A stretch of DNA of 64,000 bases from Chamaelirium japonicum (Eukaryota; Streptophyta; Magnoliopsida; Liliales; Melanthiaceae). The stretch covers positions 30,409,209 through 30,473,208 of the forward strand of contig OX393549.1 of assembly GCA_947650365.1 (NCBI GenBank). Direction: 5' to 3'. Shown one piece after another: positions 42,771 to 57,400 of the stretch; position 1 is the stretch's first letter, and the number at the start of each line of letters is the position of its first letter. The notes below the pieces were generated by a model. The model made no database searches and was not told where the DNA came from. It worked only from the letters and a program-made list of their open reading frames with translations. The position numbers were made by a program, and so were the translations under genes.

Positions 42771-44975
42771 TCCATAATGGATCATACGAATGAGTAAGAA
42801 TGGATCGTAGGAATGAAATAGAATGGATATTGCGAATGAATTAGACTGGACTATACGAATGAATTAGAATGGATACATTCGTGCGAATGAATTAGAATGG
42901 ATCGGACGAATAAATTAGAATGGATCGTACGAATGAATTAGAATGGATCGTACGAATGAATTAGAATGGATCGTACGAATAAATTAGAATGGATACATTC
43001 GTCCGAATGAATTAGAATGGATCATACGAATGAGTAAGAATGGATCGTACGAATGAAATAGAATAGATTGTACGAATGAATTAGAATGGATCCTACGAAT
43101 GAATTAGAATAGATCGTGTGAAAGAATTAGAATGGATTGTATGAATGAATTAGAATGAATTCGTACAATCCATTCGAATTCATTCGCACGATCCATTCTA
43201 ATTCATTCATACGATCCACTCAAATTCATTCATACAATCCATTCTAATTCTTTTACACGATCCATTCTAATTCGATCGTAGGATCCATTCTAATTCATTC
43301 GTACAATCTATTCTATTTTATTCGTACGATCCATTCTTACTCATTCGTATGATCCATTCTAATTCATTCGGACGAATGCATCCATTCTAATTTTTTCGTA
43401 CGATCCATTCTAATTCATTCGTACGATCCATTCTAATTCATTCGTCCGATCCATTCTAATTCATTCGCACGAATGTATCCATTCTAATTCATTCGTACGA
43501 TCCATTCTAATTCATTCGTACGATCCATTCTAATTCATTCGTAAGATCCATTCTAATTCATTCGTACGATCCATTCTAATTCATTCGTATGATCCATTCT
43601 AATTCATTCGCACGAATGTATCCATTCAAGTTCATTCGTACGATCCATTCTAATTCATTCGTACGATCCATTCTAATTCATTCGTACGATCCAATCTAAT
43701 TCATTCTTACGATCCATTCTAATTCATTCGTACGATCCATTCTAATTCATTCGCACAAATGTATCCATTCTAATTCATTCGTACGATCCATTCTAATTCA
43801 TTCGCACGATCCATTCTAATTCATTCGTACGATCCATTCTAATTCATTCATACAATCCATTCTAATTCATTCGCACGAATGTATCCATTCTAATTCATTC
43901 GTACGATCAGTTCTAATTCATTCACAAAATCTATTCTAATTCATTCATACGATCCATTCTAATTCATTCACACGAATGTATCCATTCTAATTCATTCATA
44001 CGATCCATTCTAATTCATTCGTACGATCCATTCTAATTCACTCATACGATCCATTCTAATAGATTCATACGATCCATTCTAATTCATTTGCACGAATATA
44101 TCCATTCTAATTCATTCGTACGATCCATTCTAATTCCTTCGTACGATCCATTCTAATTCATTCGTACGATCTATTCTATTTCATTCGTACGATCCATTCT
44201 TACTCATTCGTACGATCCATTCTAATTCATTCGTCCGATCCATTCTAATTCATTCGCACGAATGTATCCATTCTAATTCATTCGTTCGATCAATTCTAAT
44301 TCATTAGCACGATCCATTCTAATTCATTCGTACGATCCATTCTAATTCATTCGTACGATCCATTCTAATTCATTCATAGGATCCATTCTAATTCATTCAT
44401 ACGATCTATTCTAATTCTTTCGCACGAATGTATCCATTCTAATTCATTCGCGCGAATGTATCCATTCTCATTCATTCGTATGATCCATTCTAATTCATTC
44501 GTACGATCCATTCTAATTCATTCATACGATCCATTCTAATTCATTCGTACGATCCATTCTAATTCATACGCACGAATGTATCCCTTCTAGTTCATTCGTA
44601 CAATCTATTCTAATTCATTCGTATGGATCGTGCATTCGTACGATCCATTCTAATTCATTCGTAAGATCCATTCTAATTCATTCGTACGATCCATTCTAAT
44701 TCATTCGTACGATCCATTCTAATTCATTCGCACGAATGTATCCATTCTAGTTCATTCGTACGATCCATTCTAATTCATTCGTACGATCCATTCTAATTCA
44801 TTCATACGATCTATTCTAATTCATTCATACAATCCATTCTAATTCTTTCACACGATCCATTCTAATTCATTCGTACGATCCATTCTAATTCATTCGCACA
44901 ATCCATTCTATTTCATTCGTACGATCCATTCTTACTCATTCATATGATCCATTCTAATTCATTCGCACAAATGTA
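42771..44975. repeat. Higher-order unit, long half (L2, 2,205 bp)
   Basis: This is the second copy of L1, displaced by 3,432 bp and of identical length. A private change is ACTATACG near 42849, where L1 has CCATACG. Confidence 0.88.
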
Positions 44976-46202
44976 TCCATAATGGATCATACGAATGAGT
45001 AAGAATGGATCGTACGAATGAAATAGAATGGATTGTGAGAATGAATTAGAATAGACCGTACGAATGAATTAGAATGGATACATTCGTGCGAATGAATTAG
45101 AATGGATCGGACGAATGAATTAGAATGGATCGTACGAATGAATTAGAATGGATCGTACGAATGAATTAGAATGGATCGTACGAATAAATTAGAATGGATA
45201 CATTCGTCCGAATGAATTAGAATGGATCATACGAATGAGTAAGAATGGATCGAACGAATGAAATAGAATAGATTGTACGAATGAATTAGAATGGATCCTA
45301 CGAATGAATTAGAATAGATCGTGTGAAGGAATTAGAATGGATTGTATGAATGAATTAGAATGAATTCGTACGATCCATTCGAATTCATTCGCACGATCCA
45401 TTCTAATTCATTCATACGATCCATTCTAATTCATTCATACAATCCATTCTAATTCTTTCACATGATCCATTCTAATTCATTTGTAGGATCCATTCTAATT
45501 CATTCGTACAATCTATTCTATTTCATTCGTACGATCCATTGTTACTCATTCGTACGATCCATTCTAATTTATTCGGACGAATGTATCCATTCTAATTTAT
45601 TCGTATGATCCATTCTAATTCATTCGTACGATCCATTCTAATTCATTCGTACTATCCATTCTAATTCATTCGTCCGATCCATTCTAATTCATTCGCACGA
45701 ATGTATCCATTCTAATTCATTCGTACGATCCATTCTAATTCATTCGCACGAATATATCCATTCTAATTCATTCGTACGATCCATTCTAATTCATTCGCAC
45801 GAATATATCCATTCTAGTTCATTCGTACGATCTATTCTAATTCATTCGCATCGATTGTGCATTCGTACGATCCATTCTAATTCATTCGTAAGATCCATTC
45901 TAATTCATTCGTACGATCCATTCTAATTCATTCGTACGATCCATTCTAATTCATTCGCACGAATGTATCCATTCTAGTTCATTCGTACGATCCATTCTAA
46001 TTCATTCGTACGATCCATTCTAATTCATTCATACGATCGATTCTAATTCATTCATACAATCCATTCTAATTCTTTCACACGATCCATTCTAATTCATTCC
46101 TACGATCCATTCTAATTCATTCGCACAATCCATTCGATTTCATTCGTACGATCCATTCTTACTCATTCGTATGATCCATTCTAATTCATTCGCACGAATG
46201 TA
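44976..46202. repeat. Higher-order unit, short half (S2, 1,227 bp)
   Basis: This is the second copy of S1, displaced by 3,432 bp. It shares a private sequence, GCATCGATTGTGCATTCG, near 42417 and 45844. Confidence 0.88.
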
Positions 46203-48641
46203 TCCATAATGGATCATACGAATGAGTAAGAATGGATCGTAGGAATGAAATAGAATGGATAATGCGAATGAATTAGAATGGACCATACGAATGAATTAGA
46301 ATGGATACATTCGTGCGAATGAATTAGAATGGATCGGACGAATAAATTAGAATGGATCGTACGAATGAATTAGAATGGATTGTACGAATGAATTAGAATG
46401 GATCGTACGAATAAATTAGAATGGATACATTCGTCCGAATGAATTAGAATGGATCATACGAATGAGTAAGAATGGATCGTACGAATGAAATAGAATAGAT
46501 TGTACGAATGAATTAGAATGGATCCTACGAATGAATTAGAATAGATCGTGTGAAAGAATTAGAATGGATTGTATGAATGAATTAGAATGAATTCGTACGA
46601 TCCATTCGAATACATTCGCACGATCCATTCTAATACATTCATACGATCCATTCTAATTCATTCATACAATCCATTCTAATTCTTTCACACGATCCATTCT
46701 AATTCATTCGTAGGATCCATTCTAATTCATTCATACAATCTATTCTATTTCATTCGTACGATCCATTCTTACTCATTCGTTTGATCCATTCTAATTCATA
46801 CGGACGAATGCATCCATTCTAATTTATTCGTACGATCCATTCTAATTCATTCATACGATCCATTCTAATTCATTCGTCCGATCCATTCTAATTCATTCGC
46901 ACGAATGTATCCATTCTAATTCATTCGTACGATCCATTCTAATTCATTCGTACGATCCATTCTAATTGATTCGTAAGATCCATTCTATTTCATTCGTACG
47001 ATCCATTCTAATTCATTCGTACGATCCATTCTAATTCATTCGCACGAATGTATCCATTCTAGTTTATTCGTACGATCCATTCTAATTCATTCGTACGATC
47101 CATTCTAATTCATTCGTACGATCCAATCTAATTCATTCATACGATCCATTCTAATTCATTCGTACGATCCATTCTAATTCATTCGCACAAATGTATCCAT
47201 TCTAATTCATTCGTACGATCCATTCTAATTCATTCGCACGATCCATTCTAATTCATTCGTACGATCCATTCTAATTCATTCATACAATCCATTCTAATTC
47301 ATTCGCACGAATGTATCCATTCTAATTCATTCGTACGATCAGTTCTAATTCATTCGCAAAATCTATTCTAATTCATTCATACGATCCATTCTAATTTATT
47401 CACACGAATGTATCCAATCTAATTCATTCATACGATCCATTCTAATTCATTCGTACGATCCATTCTAATTCACTCATACGATCCATTCTAATAGATTCAT
47501 ACGATCCATTCTAATTCATTTGCACGAATATATCCATTCTAATTCATTTGTACGATCCATTCTAATTCCTTCGTACGATCCATTCTAATTCATTCGTACG
47601 ATCTATTCTATTTCATTCGTACGATCCATTCTTACTCATTCGTACGATCCATTCTAATTCATTCGTCCGATCCATTCTAATTCATTCGCACGAATGTATC
47701 TATTCTAATTCATTTGTTCGATCAATTCTAATTCATTAGCACGATCCATTCTAATTCATTTGTACGATCCATTCTAATTCATTCGCACGATCCATTCTAA
47801 TTCATTCATAGGATCCATTCTAATTCATTCATACGATCTATTCTAATTCTTTCGCACGAATGTATCCATTCTAATTCATTCGCACGAATGTATCCATTCT
47901 CATTCATTCGTACGATCCATTCTAATTCATTCATACGATCCATTCTAATTCATTCGTACGATCCATTCTAATTCATACGCACGAATGTATCCATTCTAGT
48001 TCATTCGTACAATCTATTCTAATTCATTCGCATGGATCGTGCATTCGTACGATCCATTCTAATTCATTCGTACGATCCATTCTAATTCATTCGTACGATC
48101 CATTCTAATTCATTCGCACGAATGTATCCATTCTAGTTCATTCGTACGATCCATTCTAATTCATTCGTACGATCCATTCTAATTCATTCGTAAGATACAT
48201 TCTAATTCATTCGTACGATCCATTCTAATTCATTCGCACGAATATATCCATTCTAGTTCATTCGTACGATCTATTCTAATTTATTCGCATGGATCATGCA
48301 TTCGTACGATCCATTCTAATTCATTCGTAAGATCCATTCTAATTCATTCGTACGATCCATTTTAATTCATTCATACGATCCATTCTAATTCATTCGCACG
48401 AATGTATCCATTCTAGTTCATTCGTACGATCCATTCTAATTCATTCGTACGATCCATTCTAATTCATTCATACGATCTATTCTAATTCATTCATACAATC
48501 CATTCTAATTCTTTCACATGATCCATTCTAATTCATTCGTACGATCCATTCTAATTCATTCGCACAATCCATTCTATTTCATTCGTACGATCCATTCTTA
48601 CTCATTCGTATGATCCATTCTAATTCATTCGCACGAATGTA
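46203..48641. repeat. Higher-order unit, lengthened long half (L3, 2,439 bp)
   Basis: It starts at TCCATAATGG and follows the L order. It is 234 bp longer because a forward segment containing the GCATGGATC-ATGCATTCG junction is repeated near 48030 and 48290. Confidence 0.85.
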
Positions 48642-50617
48642 TCCATAATGGATCATACGAATGAGTAAGAATGGATCGTACGAATGAAATAGAATGGATT
48701 GTGCGAATGAATTAGAATGGACCGTACGAATGAATTAGAATGGATACATTCGTGCGAATGAATTAGAATGGATCGGACGAATAAATTAGAATGGATCGTA
48801 CGAATGAATTAGAATGGATCGTACGAATAAATTAGAATGGATACATTCGTCCGAATGAATTAGAATGGATCATACGAATGAGTAAGAATGGATCGTACGA
48901 ATGAAATTGAATAGATTGTACGAATGAATTAGAATGGATCCTACGAATGAATTAGAATAGATCGTGTGAAAGAATTAGAATGGATTGTATGAATGAATTA
49001 GAATGAATTCGTACGATCCATTCGAATTCATTCGCACGATCCATTCTAATACATTCATACGATCCATTCTAATTCATTCATACAATCCATTCTAATTCTT
49101 TCACACGATCCATTCTAATTCATTAGTAGGATCCATTCTAATTCATTCGTATAATCTATTCTATTTCATTCGTACGATCCATTCTTACTCATTCGTATGA
49201 TCCATTCTAATTCATTCGGACGAATGCATCCATTCTAATTTATTCGTACGATCCATTCTAATTCATTCGTACGATCCATTCTAATTCATTCGTCCGATCC
49301 ATTCTAATTCATTCGCACGAATGTATCCATTCTAATTCATTCGTACGATCCATTCTAATTCATTCGTACGATCCATTCTAATTTATTCGTAAGATCCATT
49401 CTATTTCATTCGTACGATCCATTCTAATTCATTCGTACGATCCATTCTAATTCATTTGCACGAATATATCCATTCTAGTTCATTCGTACGATCCATTCTA
49501 ATTCATTCGTCTGATCCATTCTAATTCATTCGTACGATCCAATCTAATTCATTCATACGATCCATTCTAATTCATTCGTACGATCCATTCTAATTCATTC
49601 GCACAAATGTATCCATTCTAATTCATTCGTACGATCCATTCTAATTCATTCGCACGATCCATTCTAATTCATTCGTATGATCCATTCTAATTCATTCATA
49701 CAATCCATTCTAATTCATTCGCACGAATGTATCCATTCTAATTCATTCGTACGATCAGTTCTAATTCATTCGCAAAATCTTTTCTAATTTATTCATACGA
49801 TCCATTCTAATTCATTCACACGAATGTATCCATTCTAATTCATTCATACGATCCATTCTAATTCATTCGTACGATCCATTCTAATTCACTCATACGATCC
49901 ATTCTAATAGATTCATACGATCCATTCTAATTCATTTGCACGAATATATCCATTCTAATTCATTCGTACGATCCATTCTAATTCCTTCGTACGATCCATT
50001 TTAATTCATTCGTACGATCTATTCTATTTCATTCGTACGATCCATTCTTACTCATTCGTACGATCCATTCTAATTCATTCGTCCGATCCATTCTAATTCA
50101 TTCGCACGAATATATCCATTCTAATTCATTCGTTCGATCAATTCTAATTCATTAGCACGATCCATTCTAATTCATTCGTACGATCCATTCTAATTCATTC
50201 GCACGATCCATTCTAATTCATTCATAGGATCCATTCTAATTTATTCATACGATCTATTCTAATTCTTTCGCACGAATGTATCCATTCTAATTCATTCGCA
50301 CGAATGTATCCATTCTCATTCATTCGTACGATCCATTCTAATTCATTCGTACGATCCATTCTAATTCATTCATACGATCCATTCTAATTCATTCGTACGA
50401 TCCATTCTAATTCATACGCACGAATGTATCCATTCTAGTTCATTCATACGATCTATTCTAATTCATTCATGCAATCGATTCTAATTCTTTCACACGATCC
50501 ATTCTAATTCATTCGTACGATCCATTCTAATTCATTCGCACAATCCATTCTATTTCATTCGTACGATCCATTCTTACTCATTCGTATGATCCATTCTAAT
50601 TCATTCGCACGAATGTA
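48642..50617. repeat. Higher-order unit, shortened long half (L4, 1,976 bp)
   Basis: It follows L3 directly with no S half between, and is 229 bp shorter than L1. A further unit starts at the TCCATAATGG at 50618 and runs into the 1,870-bp tandem duplication. The loss of S and the opposite length changes in L3 and L4 are what unequal exchange would leave. Confidence 0.85.
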
Positions 50618-50702
50618 TCCATAATGGATCATACGAATGAGTAAGAATGGATCGTACGAATGAAATAGAATGGATTGTGCGAATGAATTAGAATGGACCG
50701 TA

Positions 50703-52572
50703 CGAATGAATTAGAATGGATACATTCGTGCGAATGAATTAGAATGGATCGGACGAATGAATTAGAATGGATCGTACGAATGAATTAGAATGGATCGTAC
50801 GAATAAATTAGAATGGACACATCCGTCCGAATGAATTAGAATGGATCATACGAATGAGTAAGAATGGATCGTACGAATGAAATAGAATAGATTGTACGAA
50901 TGAATTAGAATGGATCCTACGAATGAATTAGAATAGATCGTGTGAAAGAATTAGAATGGATTGTATGAATGAATTAGAATGAATTCGTACGATCCATTCG
51001 AATTCATTCGCACGATCCATTCTAATTCAATCATACCATCCATTCTAATTCATTCATACAATCCATTCTAATTCTTTCACACGATCCATTCTAATTCATT
51101 CGTAGGATCCATTCTAATTCATTCGTACAATCTATTCTATTTCATTCGTACGATCCATTGTTACTCATTCGTATGATCCATTCTAATTCATTCGGACGAA
51201 TGTATCCATTCTAATTTATTCGTATGATCCATTCAAATTCATTCGTATGATCCATTCTAATTCATTCGTACTATCCATTCTAATTCATTCGTCCGATCCA
51301 TTCTAGTTCATTCGCACGAATGTATCCATTCTAATTCATTCGTACGATCCATTCTAATTCATTCGTACGATCCATTCTAATTCATTCGTAAGATCCATTC
51401 ATTCGTACGATCCATTCTAATGGATACATTTGTGCGAATGAATCTAAATGGATTGTATGAATGAATTACAATGGATCGTACGAATGAATTAGAATGGATC
51501 GTACGAATGAATTAGAATAGCCCATACGAATGAATTAGAATGAATCGTATGAATGAATTAGAATGGTTACATTCGTGCGAATGAATTAGAATAGATCGTA
51601 CGAATGAATTAGAATGGATCGTACGAATAAATTAGAATGGATCGTGGGAATGAATTAGAATGGATCGTACGAATGAATTAGAATGGATCCACCGAATGAG
51701 TTAGAATGGATCATACGAATGAATTAGAATGGATTATACGAATGAATTAGAATGGATTGTGCGAATGAATTAGAATGGATCGTATGAATGAATAAGAATG
51801 GATCGTATGAATGAATTAGAATGATTAGAATGGATCGTATGAGTGAATTAGAAAGGATCATACGAATTAATTAGAATGGATCATACGAATGAATTAGAAT
51901 GGATCGTACGAATGAATTAGAATGGATCATACGAATGAATTAGAACGGATACATTCGTGCGAATGAATTAGAATGGATTATGCGAATGAATAAGAACAGA
52001 TCGTGCGAATGAATTAGAATAGATCGTACGAATGAATTAGAATGGATCGTGCGAATGAATTAGAATGGATCGTACGAATGAATTAGAATGGATCGTGTGA
52101 AAGAATTAGAATGGATCGTACGAATGAATTAGAATGGATCTTGCGAATGAATTAGAATGGATCGTACGAATGAATTAGAATGGATACATTCGTGTGAATG
52201 AATTAGAATGGATCGTATGAATGAATTAGAATGGATCGTACGAATGAATTAGAATAGATCGTACGAATGTATTAGAATGGATCGTACGAAGGAATTAGAA
52301 TGGATCGTACGAATGAATTAGAATGGATATATTCGTGCAAATGAATTAGAATGGATCATATGAATGAATTAGAATGGATCGTACGAATGAATTAGAATGG
52401 ATTGTATGAGTAAATTAGAACTGATCGTACGAATGAATTAGAATGGATCGTACGAATGAATTAGAATGGACACATTTGTGCGAATGAATTAGAATGGACC
52501 GTACGAATGAATTATAATGGATCATATGAATGAATTAGAATGGATCGTGCGAATCCATTAGACTGGATCGTG
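50703..52572. repeat. 1,870-bp tandem duplication, copy 1
   Basis: The unit runs from a cassette with the private variant GACACATCCGTCCG (50815), through a forward block, to a reverse block with private variants such as AATCTAAATGG, AGCCCATACG and CCACCGAATGAG. Every line I compared with the copy displaced by 1,870 bp was identical, including these private variants. Sequence left of 50703 does not match the sequence left of copy 2. Confidence 0.9.
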
Positions 52573-54442
52573 CGAATGAATTAGAATGGATACATTCGTG
52601 CGAATGAATTAGAATGGATCGGACGAATGAATTAGAATGGATCGTACGAATGAATTAGAATGGATCGTACGAATAAATTAGAATGGACACATCCGTCCGA
52701 ATGAATTAGAATGGATCATACGAATGAGTAAGAATGGATCGTACGAATGAAATAGAATAGATTGTACGAATGAATTAGAATGGATCCTACGAATGAATTA
52801 GAATAGATCGTGTGAAAGAATTAGAATGGATTGTATGAATGAATTAGAATGAATTCGTACGATCCATTCGAATTCATTCGCACGATCCATTCTAATTCAA
52901 TCATACCATCCATTCTAATTCATTCATACAATCCATTCTAATTCTTTCACACGATCCATTCTAATTCATTCGTAGGATCCATTCTAATTCATTCGTACAA
53001 TCTATTCTATTTCATTCGTACGATCCATTGTTACTCATTCGTATGATCCATTCTAATTCATTCGGACGAATGTATCCATTCTAATTTATTCGTATGATCC
53101 ATTCAAATTCATTCGTATGATCCATTCTAATTCATTCGTACTATCCATTCTAATTCATTCGTCCGATCCATTCTAGTTCATTCGCACGAATGTATCCATT
53201 CTAATTCATTCGTACGATCCATTCTAATTCATTCGTACGATCCATTCTAATTCATTCGTAAGATCCATTCATTCGTACGATCCATTCTAATGGATACATT
53301 TGTGCGAATGAATCTAAATGGATTGTATGAATGAATTACAATGGATCGTACGAATGAATTAGAATGGATCGTACGAATGAATTAGAATAGCCCATACGAA
53401 TGAATTAGAATGAATCGTATGAATGAATTAGAATGGTTACATTCGTGCGAATGAATTAGAATAGATCGTACGAATGAATTAGAATGGATCGTACGAATAA
53501 ATTAGAATGGATCGTGGGAATGAATTAGAATGGATCGTACGAATGAATTAGAATGGATCCACCGAATGAGTTAGAATGGATCATACGAATGAATTAGAAT
53601 GGATTATACGAATGAATTAGAATGGATTGTGCGAATGAATTAGAATGGATCGTATGAATGAATAAGAATGGATCGTATGAATGAATTAGAATGATTAGAA
53701 TGGATCGTATGAGTGAATTAGAAAGGATCATACGAATTAATTAGAATGGATCATACGAATGAATTAGAATGGATCGTACGAATGAATTAGAATGGATCAT
53801 ACGAATGAATTAGAACGGATACATTCGTGCGAATGAATTAGAATGGATTATGCGAATGAATAAGAACAGATCGTGCGAATGAATTAGAATAGATCGTACG
53901 AATGAATTAGAATGGATCGTGCGAATGAATTAGAATGGATCGTACGAATGAATTAGAATGGATCGTGTGAAAGAATTAGAATGGATCGTACGAATGAATT
54001 AGAATGGATCTTGCGAATGAATTAGAATGGATCGTACGAATGAATTAGAATGGATACATTCGTGTGAATGAATTAGAATGGATCGTATGAATGAATTAGA
54101 ATGGATCGTACGAATGAATTAGAATAGATCGTACGAATGTATTAGAATGGATCGTACGAAGGAATTAGAATGGATCGTACGAATGAATTAGAATGGATAT
54201 ATTCGTGCAAATGAATTAGAATGGATCATATGAATGAATTAGAATGGATCGTACGAATGAATTAGAATGGATTGTATGAGTAAATTAGAACTGATCGTAC
54301 GAATGAATTAGAATGGATCGTACGAATGAATTAGAATGGACACATTTGTGCGAATGAATTAGAATGGACCGTACGAATGAATTATAATGGATCATATGAA
54401 TGAATTAGAATGGATCGTGCGAATCCATTAGACTGGATCGTG
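52573..54442. repeat. 1,870-bp tandem duplication, copy 2
   Basis: This is a direct repeat of 50703-52572 with no difference noticed. The junction lies in CGTGCGAATGAA, which is common in the array. After 54442 the sequence departs (GAATAAGAATGG where copy 1 is followed by GAATTAGAATGG), which fixes the right boundary. It is either a very recent duplication or an assembly artefact. Confidence 0.9.
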
Positions 54443-57400
54443 CGAATGAATAAGAATGGATCATACGAATGAATTAGAATGGATCGTACGAATTAATTAG
54501 AATGGATACATTCGTGCGAATGAATTAGAATGGATTGTATGAATGAATTAGAATGGATCGTACGAATGAATTAGAATGGATCATACGAATTAATTAGAAT
54601 GGATCATACGAATTAATTAGAATGGATCGTACGAATGAATTAGAATGGATCGTATAAATGAACTAGAATGGATCGTACGAATGAACTAGAATGGATACAT
54701 TCGTGCGAATGAATTAGAATGGATAGTACGAATGAATTAGAATGGATCGTACGATTCATTCTAATTCATTCGTACTATCCATTCTAATACATTCGTACGA
54801 TTCATGCTAATTCATTCGCACAATCCATTCTAATTCATTCGTACGATCCATTCTTATTCATTCATATGATCCATTCTAATTCATTCGTACGATCCATTCT
54901 AATTCATTTGTACGATCCATTCTAATTCATTCGCACGATCCATTCTAATCCATTCTAATTCATTTGTACGATCCATTCTAATTCTTTCACACGATCCATT
55001 CTAATTCATTCTAATCCATTCTATTTCATTTGTACAATCTATTCTATTTCATTCGTACAAATGAACTAGAATGGATACATTCGTACGAATGAATTAGAAT
55101 GGATCATACGAATTAATTAGAATGGATCATACGAATGAATTAGAATGGATCGTACGAATGAATTAGAATGGATCGTACGAAGGAATTAGAATGGATCGTA
55201 CGAATGAACTAGAATGGATTAGAATGGATCGTACGAATGAATTAGAATGGATCGTACGAATGAATTAGAATGGATCGTACGAATGAATTAGAATGGATCA
55301 TACGAATTAATTAGAATGGATCATACGAATGAATTATAATGGATCGTACGAATGAATTAGAATGGATCGTACGAATGAATTAGAATGGATACATTCGTGC
55401 GAATGAATTAGAATGGATTGTGCGAATGAATAAGAACAGATCGTGCGAATGAATTAGAATGGATCGTACGAATGAATTAGAATGGATCGTGCGAATGAAT
55501 TAGAATGGATCGTACGAATGAATTAGAATGGATACATTTGTGCGAATGAATTAGAATGGATTGTACGAATGAATTAGAATGGATCGTATGAATGAATTAG
55601 AATGGATCGTACGAATGAATTAGAATGGATCGTGCGAATGAATTAGAATGGATCGTACGAATGAATTAGAATGGATCGTACGAATGAACTAGAATGGATA
55701 CATTCGTGCGAATGAATTAGAATGGATCGTACGAATGAATTAGAATGGATCTTACGAATGAATTAGAATGGATCGTACGAATGAATTAGAATGGATCGTA
55801 CGAATGAATTAGAATGGATACAATGAATTAGAATAGATCGTACGAATGAATTAGAATGGATCGTACGAAGGAATTAGAATGGATAGTACGAATGAACTAG
55901 AATGGATTAGAATGGATCGTACGAATGAATTAGAATGGATTGCACGAATGAATTAGAATGGATCGTACGAATGAATTAGAATGGATCGTGTGAAAGAATT
56001 AGAATGGATTGTATTAATGAATTAGAATGGATCGTGCGAATGAATTAGAATGGATCGTACGAATGAATTAGAATGGATCGTATGAATGAATTAGAATGGA
56101 TCATACGAATGAATTAGAATGGATCGTGCGAATGAATTAGACTGGATCGTACGATCCATTCGAATTCATTCGCACGATCCATTCTAATTCATTCGTACGA
56201 TCCTTTCTAATTCATTCATACGATCCATTCTAATTCATTCGTACGATCCATTCTTATTCATTCGCAATCTATTCTAATTCATTCGTACCAATGGATACAT
56301 TCGTGTGAATGAATTAGAATGGATCGTGTGAAAGAATTAGAATGGATCGTACGAATGAATTAGAATGGATCGTACGAATGAATTAGAATGGATCGTACGA
56401 ATGAATTAGAATGGTTACATTCATGCGAATGAATTAGAATAGATCGTGCGAATGAATTAGAATGGATTCGTACGAATGAATTAGAATGGATACATTCGTG
56501 CGAATGAATTAGAATGGATCGTACCAATGAGTAAGAATGGATCGTACGAATGAAATAGAATGGAGTGTGCGAATGAATTAGAATGGATCGCACGAATGTA
56601 TCCATTCTAATTCATTCGTACGATCCATTCTAATTCATTCGTACGATCCATTCTAATTCATTCGTATGATCGATTCTAATTAATTCGTATGATCCATTCT
56701 AATTCATTCGTACGATCCATTCTAATTCATTCATACAATCCATTCTAATTCATTCGTACGATCCATTCTAATTCACTCATACGATCCATTCTAATACATT
56801 CATACGATTCATTCTAATTCATTTGCACGAATATATCCATTCTAATTCATTCGTACGATCCATTCTAATTCCTTTGTACGATCCATTCTAATTAATTCGT
56901 ACGATCTATTCTAATTCATTTGTACGATCCATTCTAATTCATTCGTACCAATGAATTAGAATGGACACATTCGTGCGATTGAATTAGAATGGATACATTC
57001 GTGTGAAAGAATTAGAATAGATCGTATGAATGAATTAGAATGGATCCTATGAATGAATTAGAATGGATCGTGCGAATGAATTAGAATGAATCGTACGAAT
57101 GAATTAGAATGGATCGTGCTAATGAATTAGAATTGATCGAACGAATGAATTAGCATGGATCGTGCTAATGAATTAGAATGGATCGTACGAATGAATTAGA
57201 ATGGATCAAATGAATGAATTAGAATGGTTACATTCATGCGAATGAATTAGAATGGATCGTACGAATGGATTAGAATGGATCGTACGAATGGATTAGAATG
57301 GATACATTCGAGCGAATGAATTAGAATGGATCGTACGAATGAATTAGAATGGATCGTACGAATAAATTAGAATGGATACATTCGTCCGAATGAATTAGAA

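Noticed and set aside
56360..56605. 81-codon minus-strand frame with repeated SILIHSHE-like peptides
   Set aside because: It is translated satellite. The 23-bp period shifts frame at each monomer and all three frames give similar peptides.
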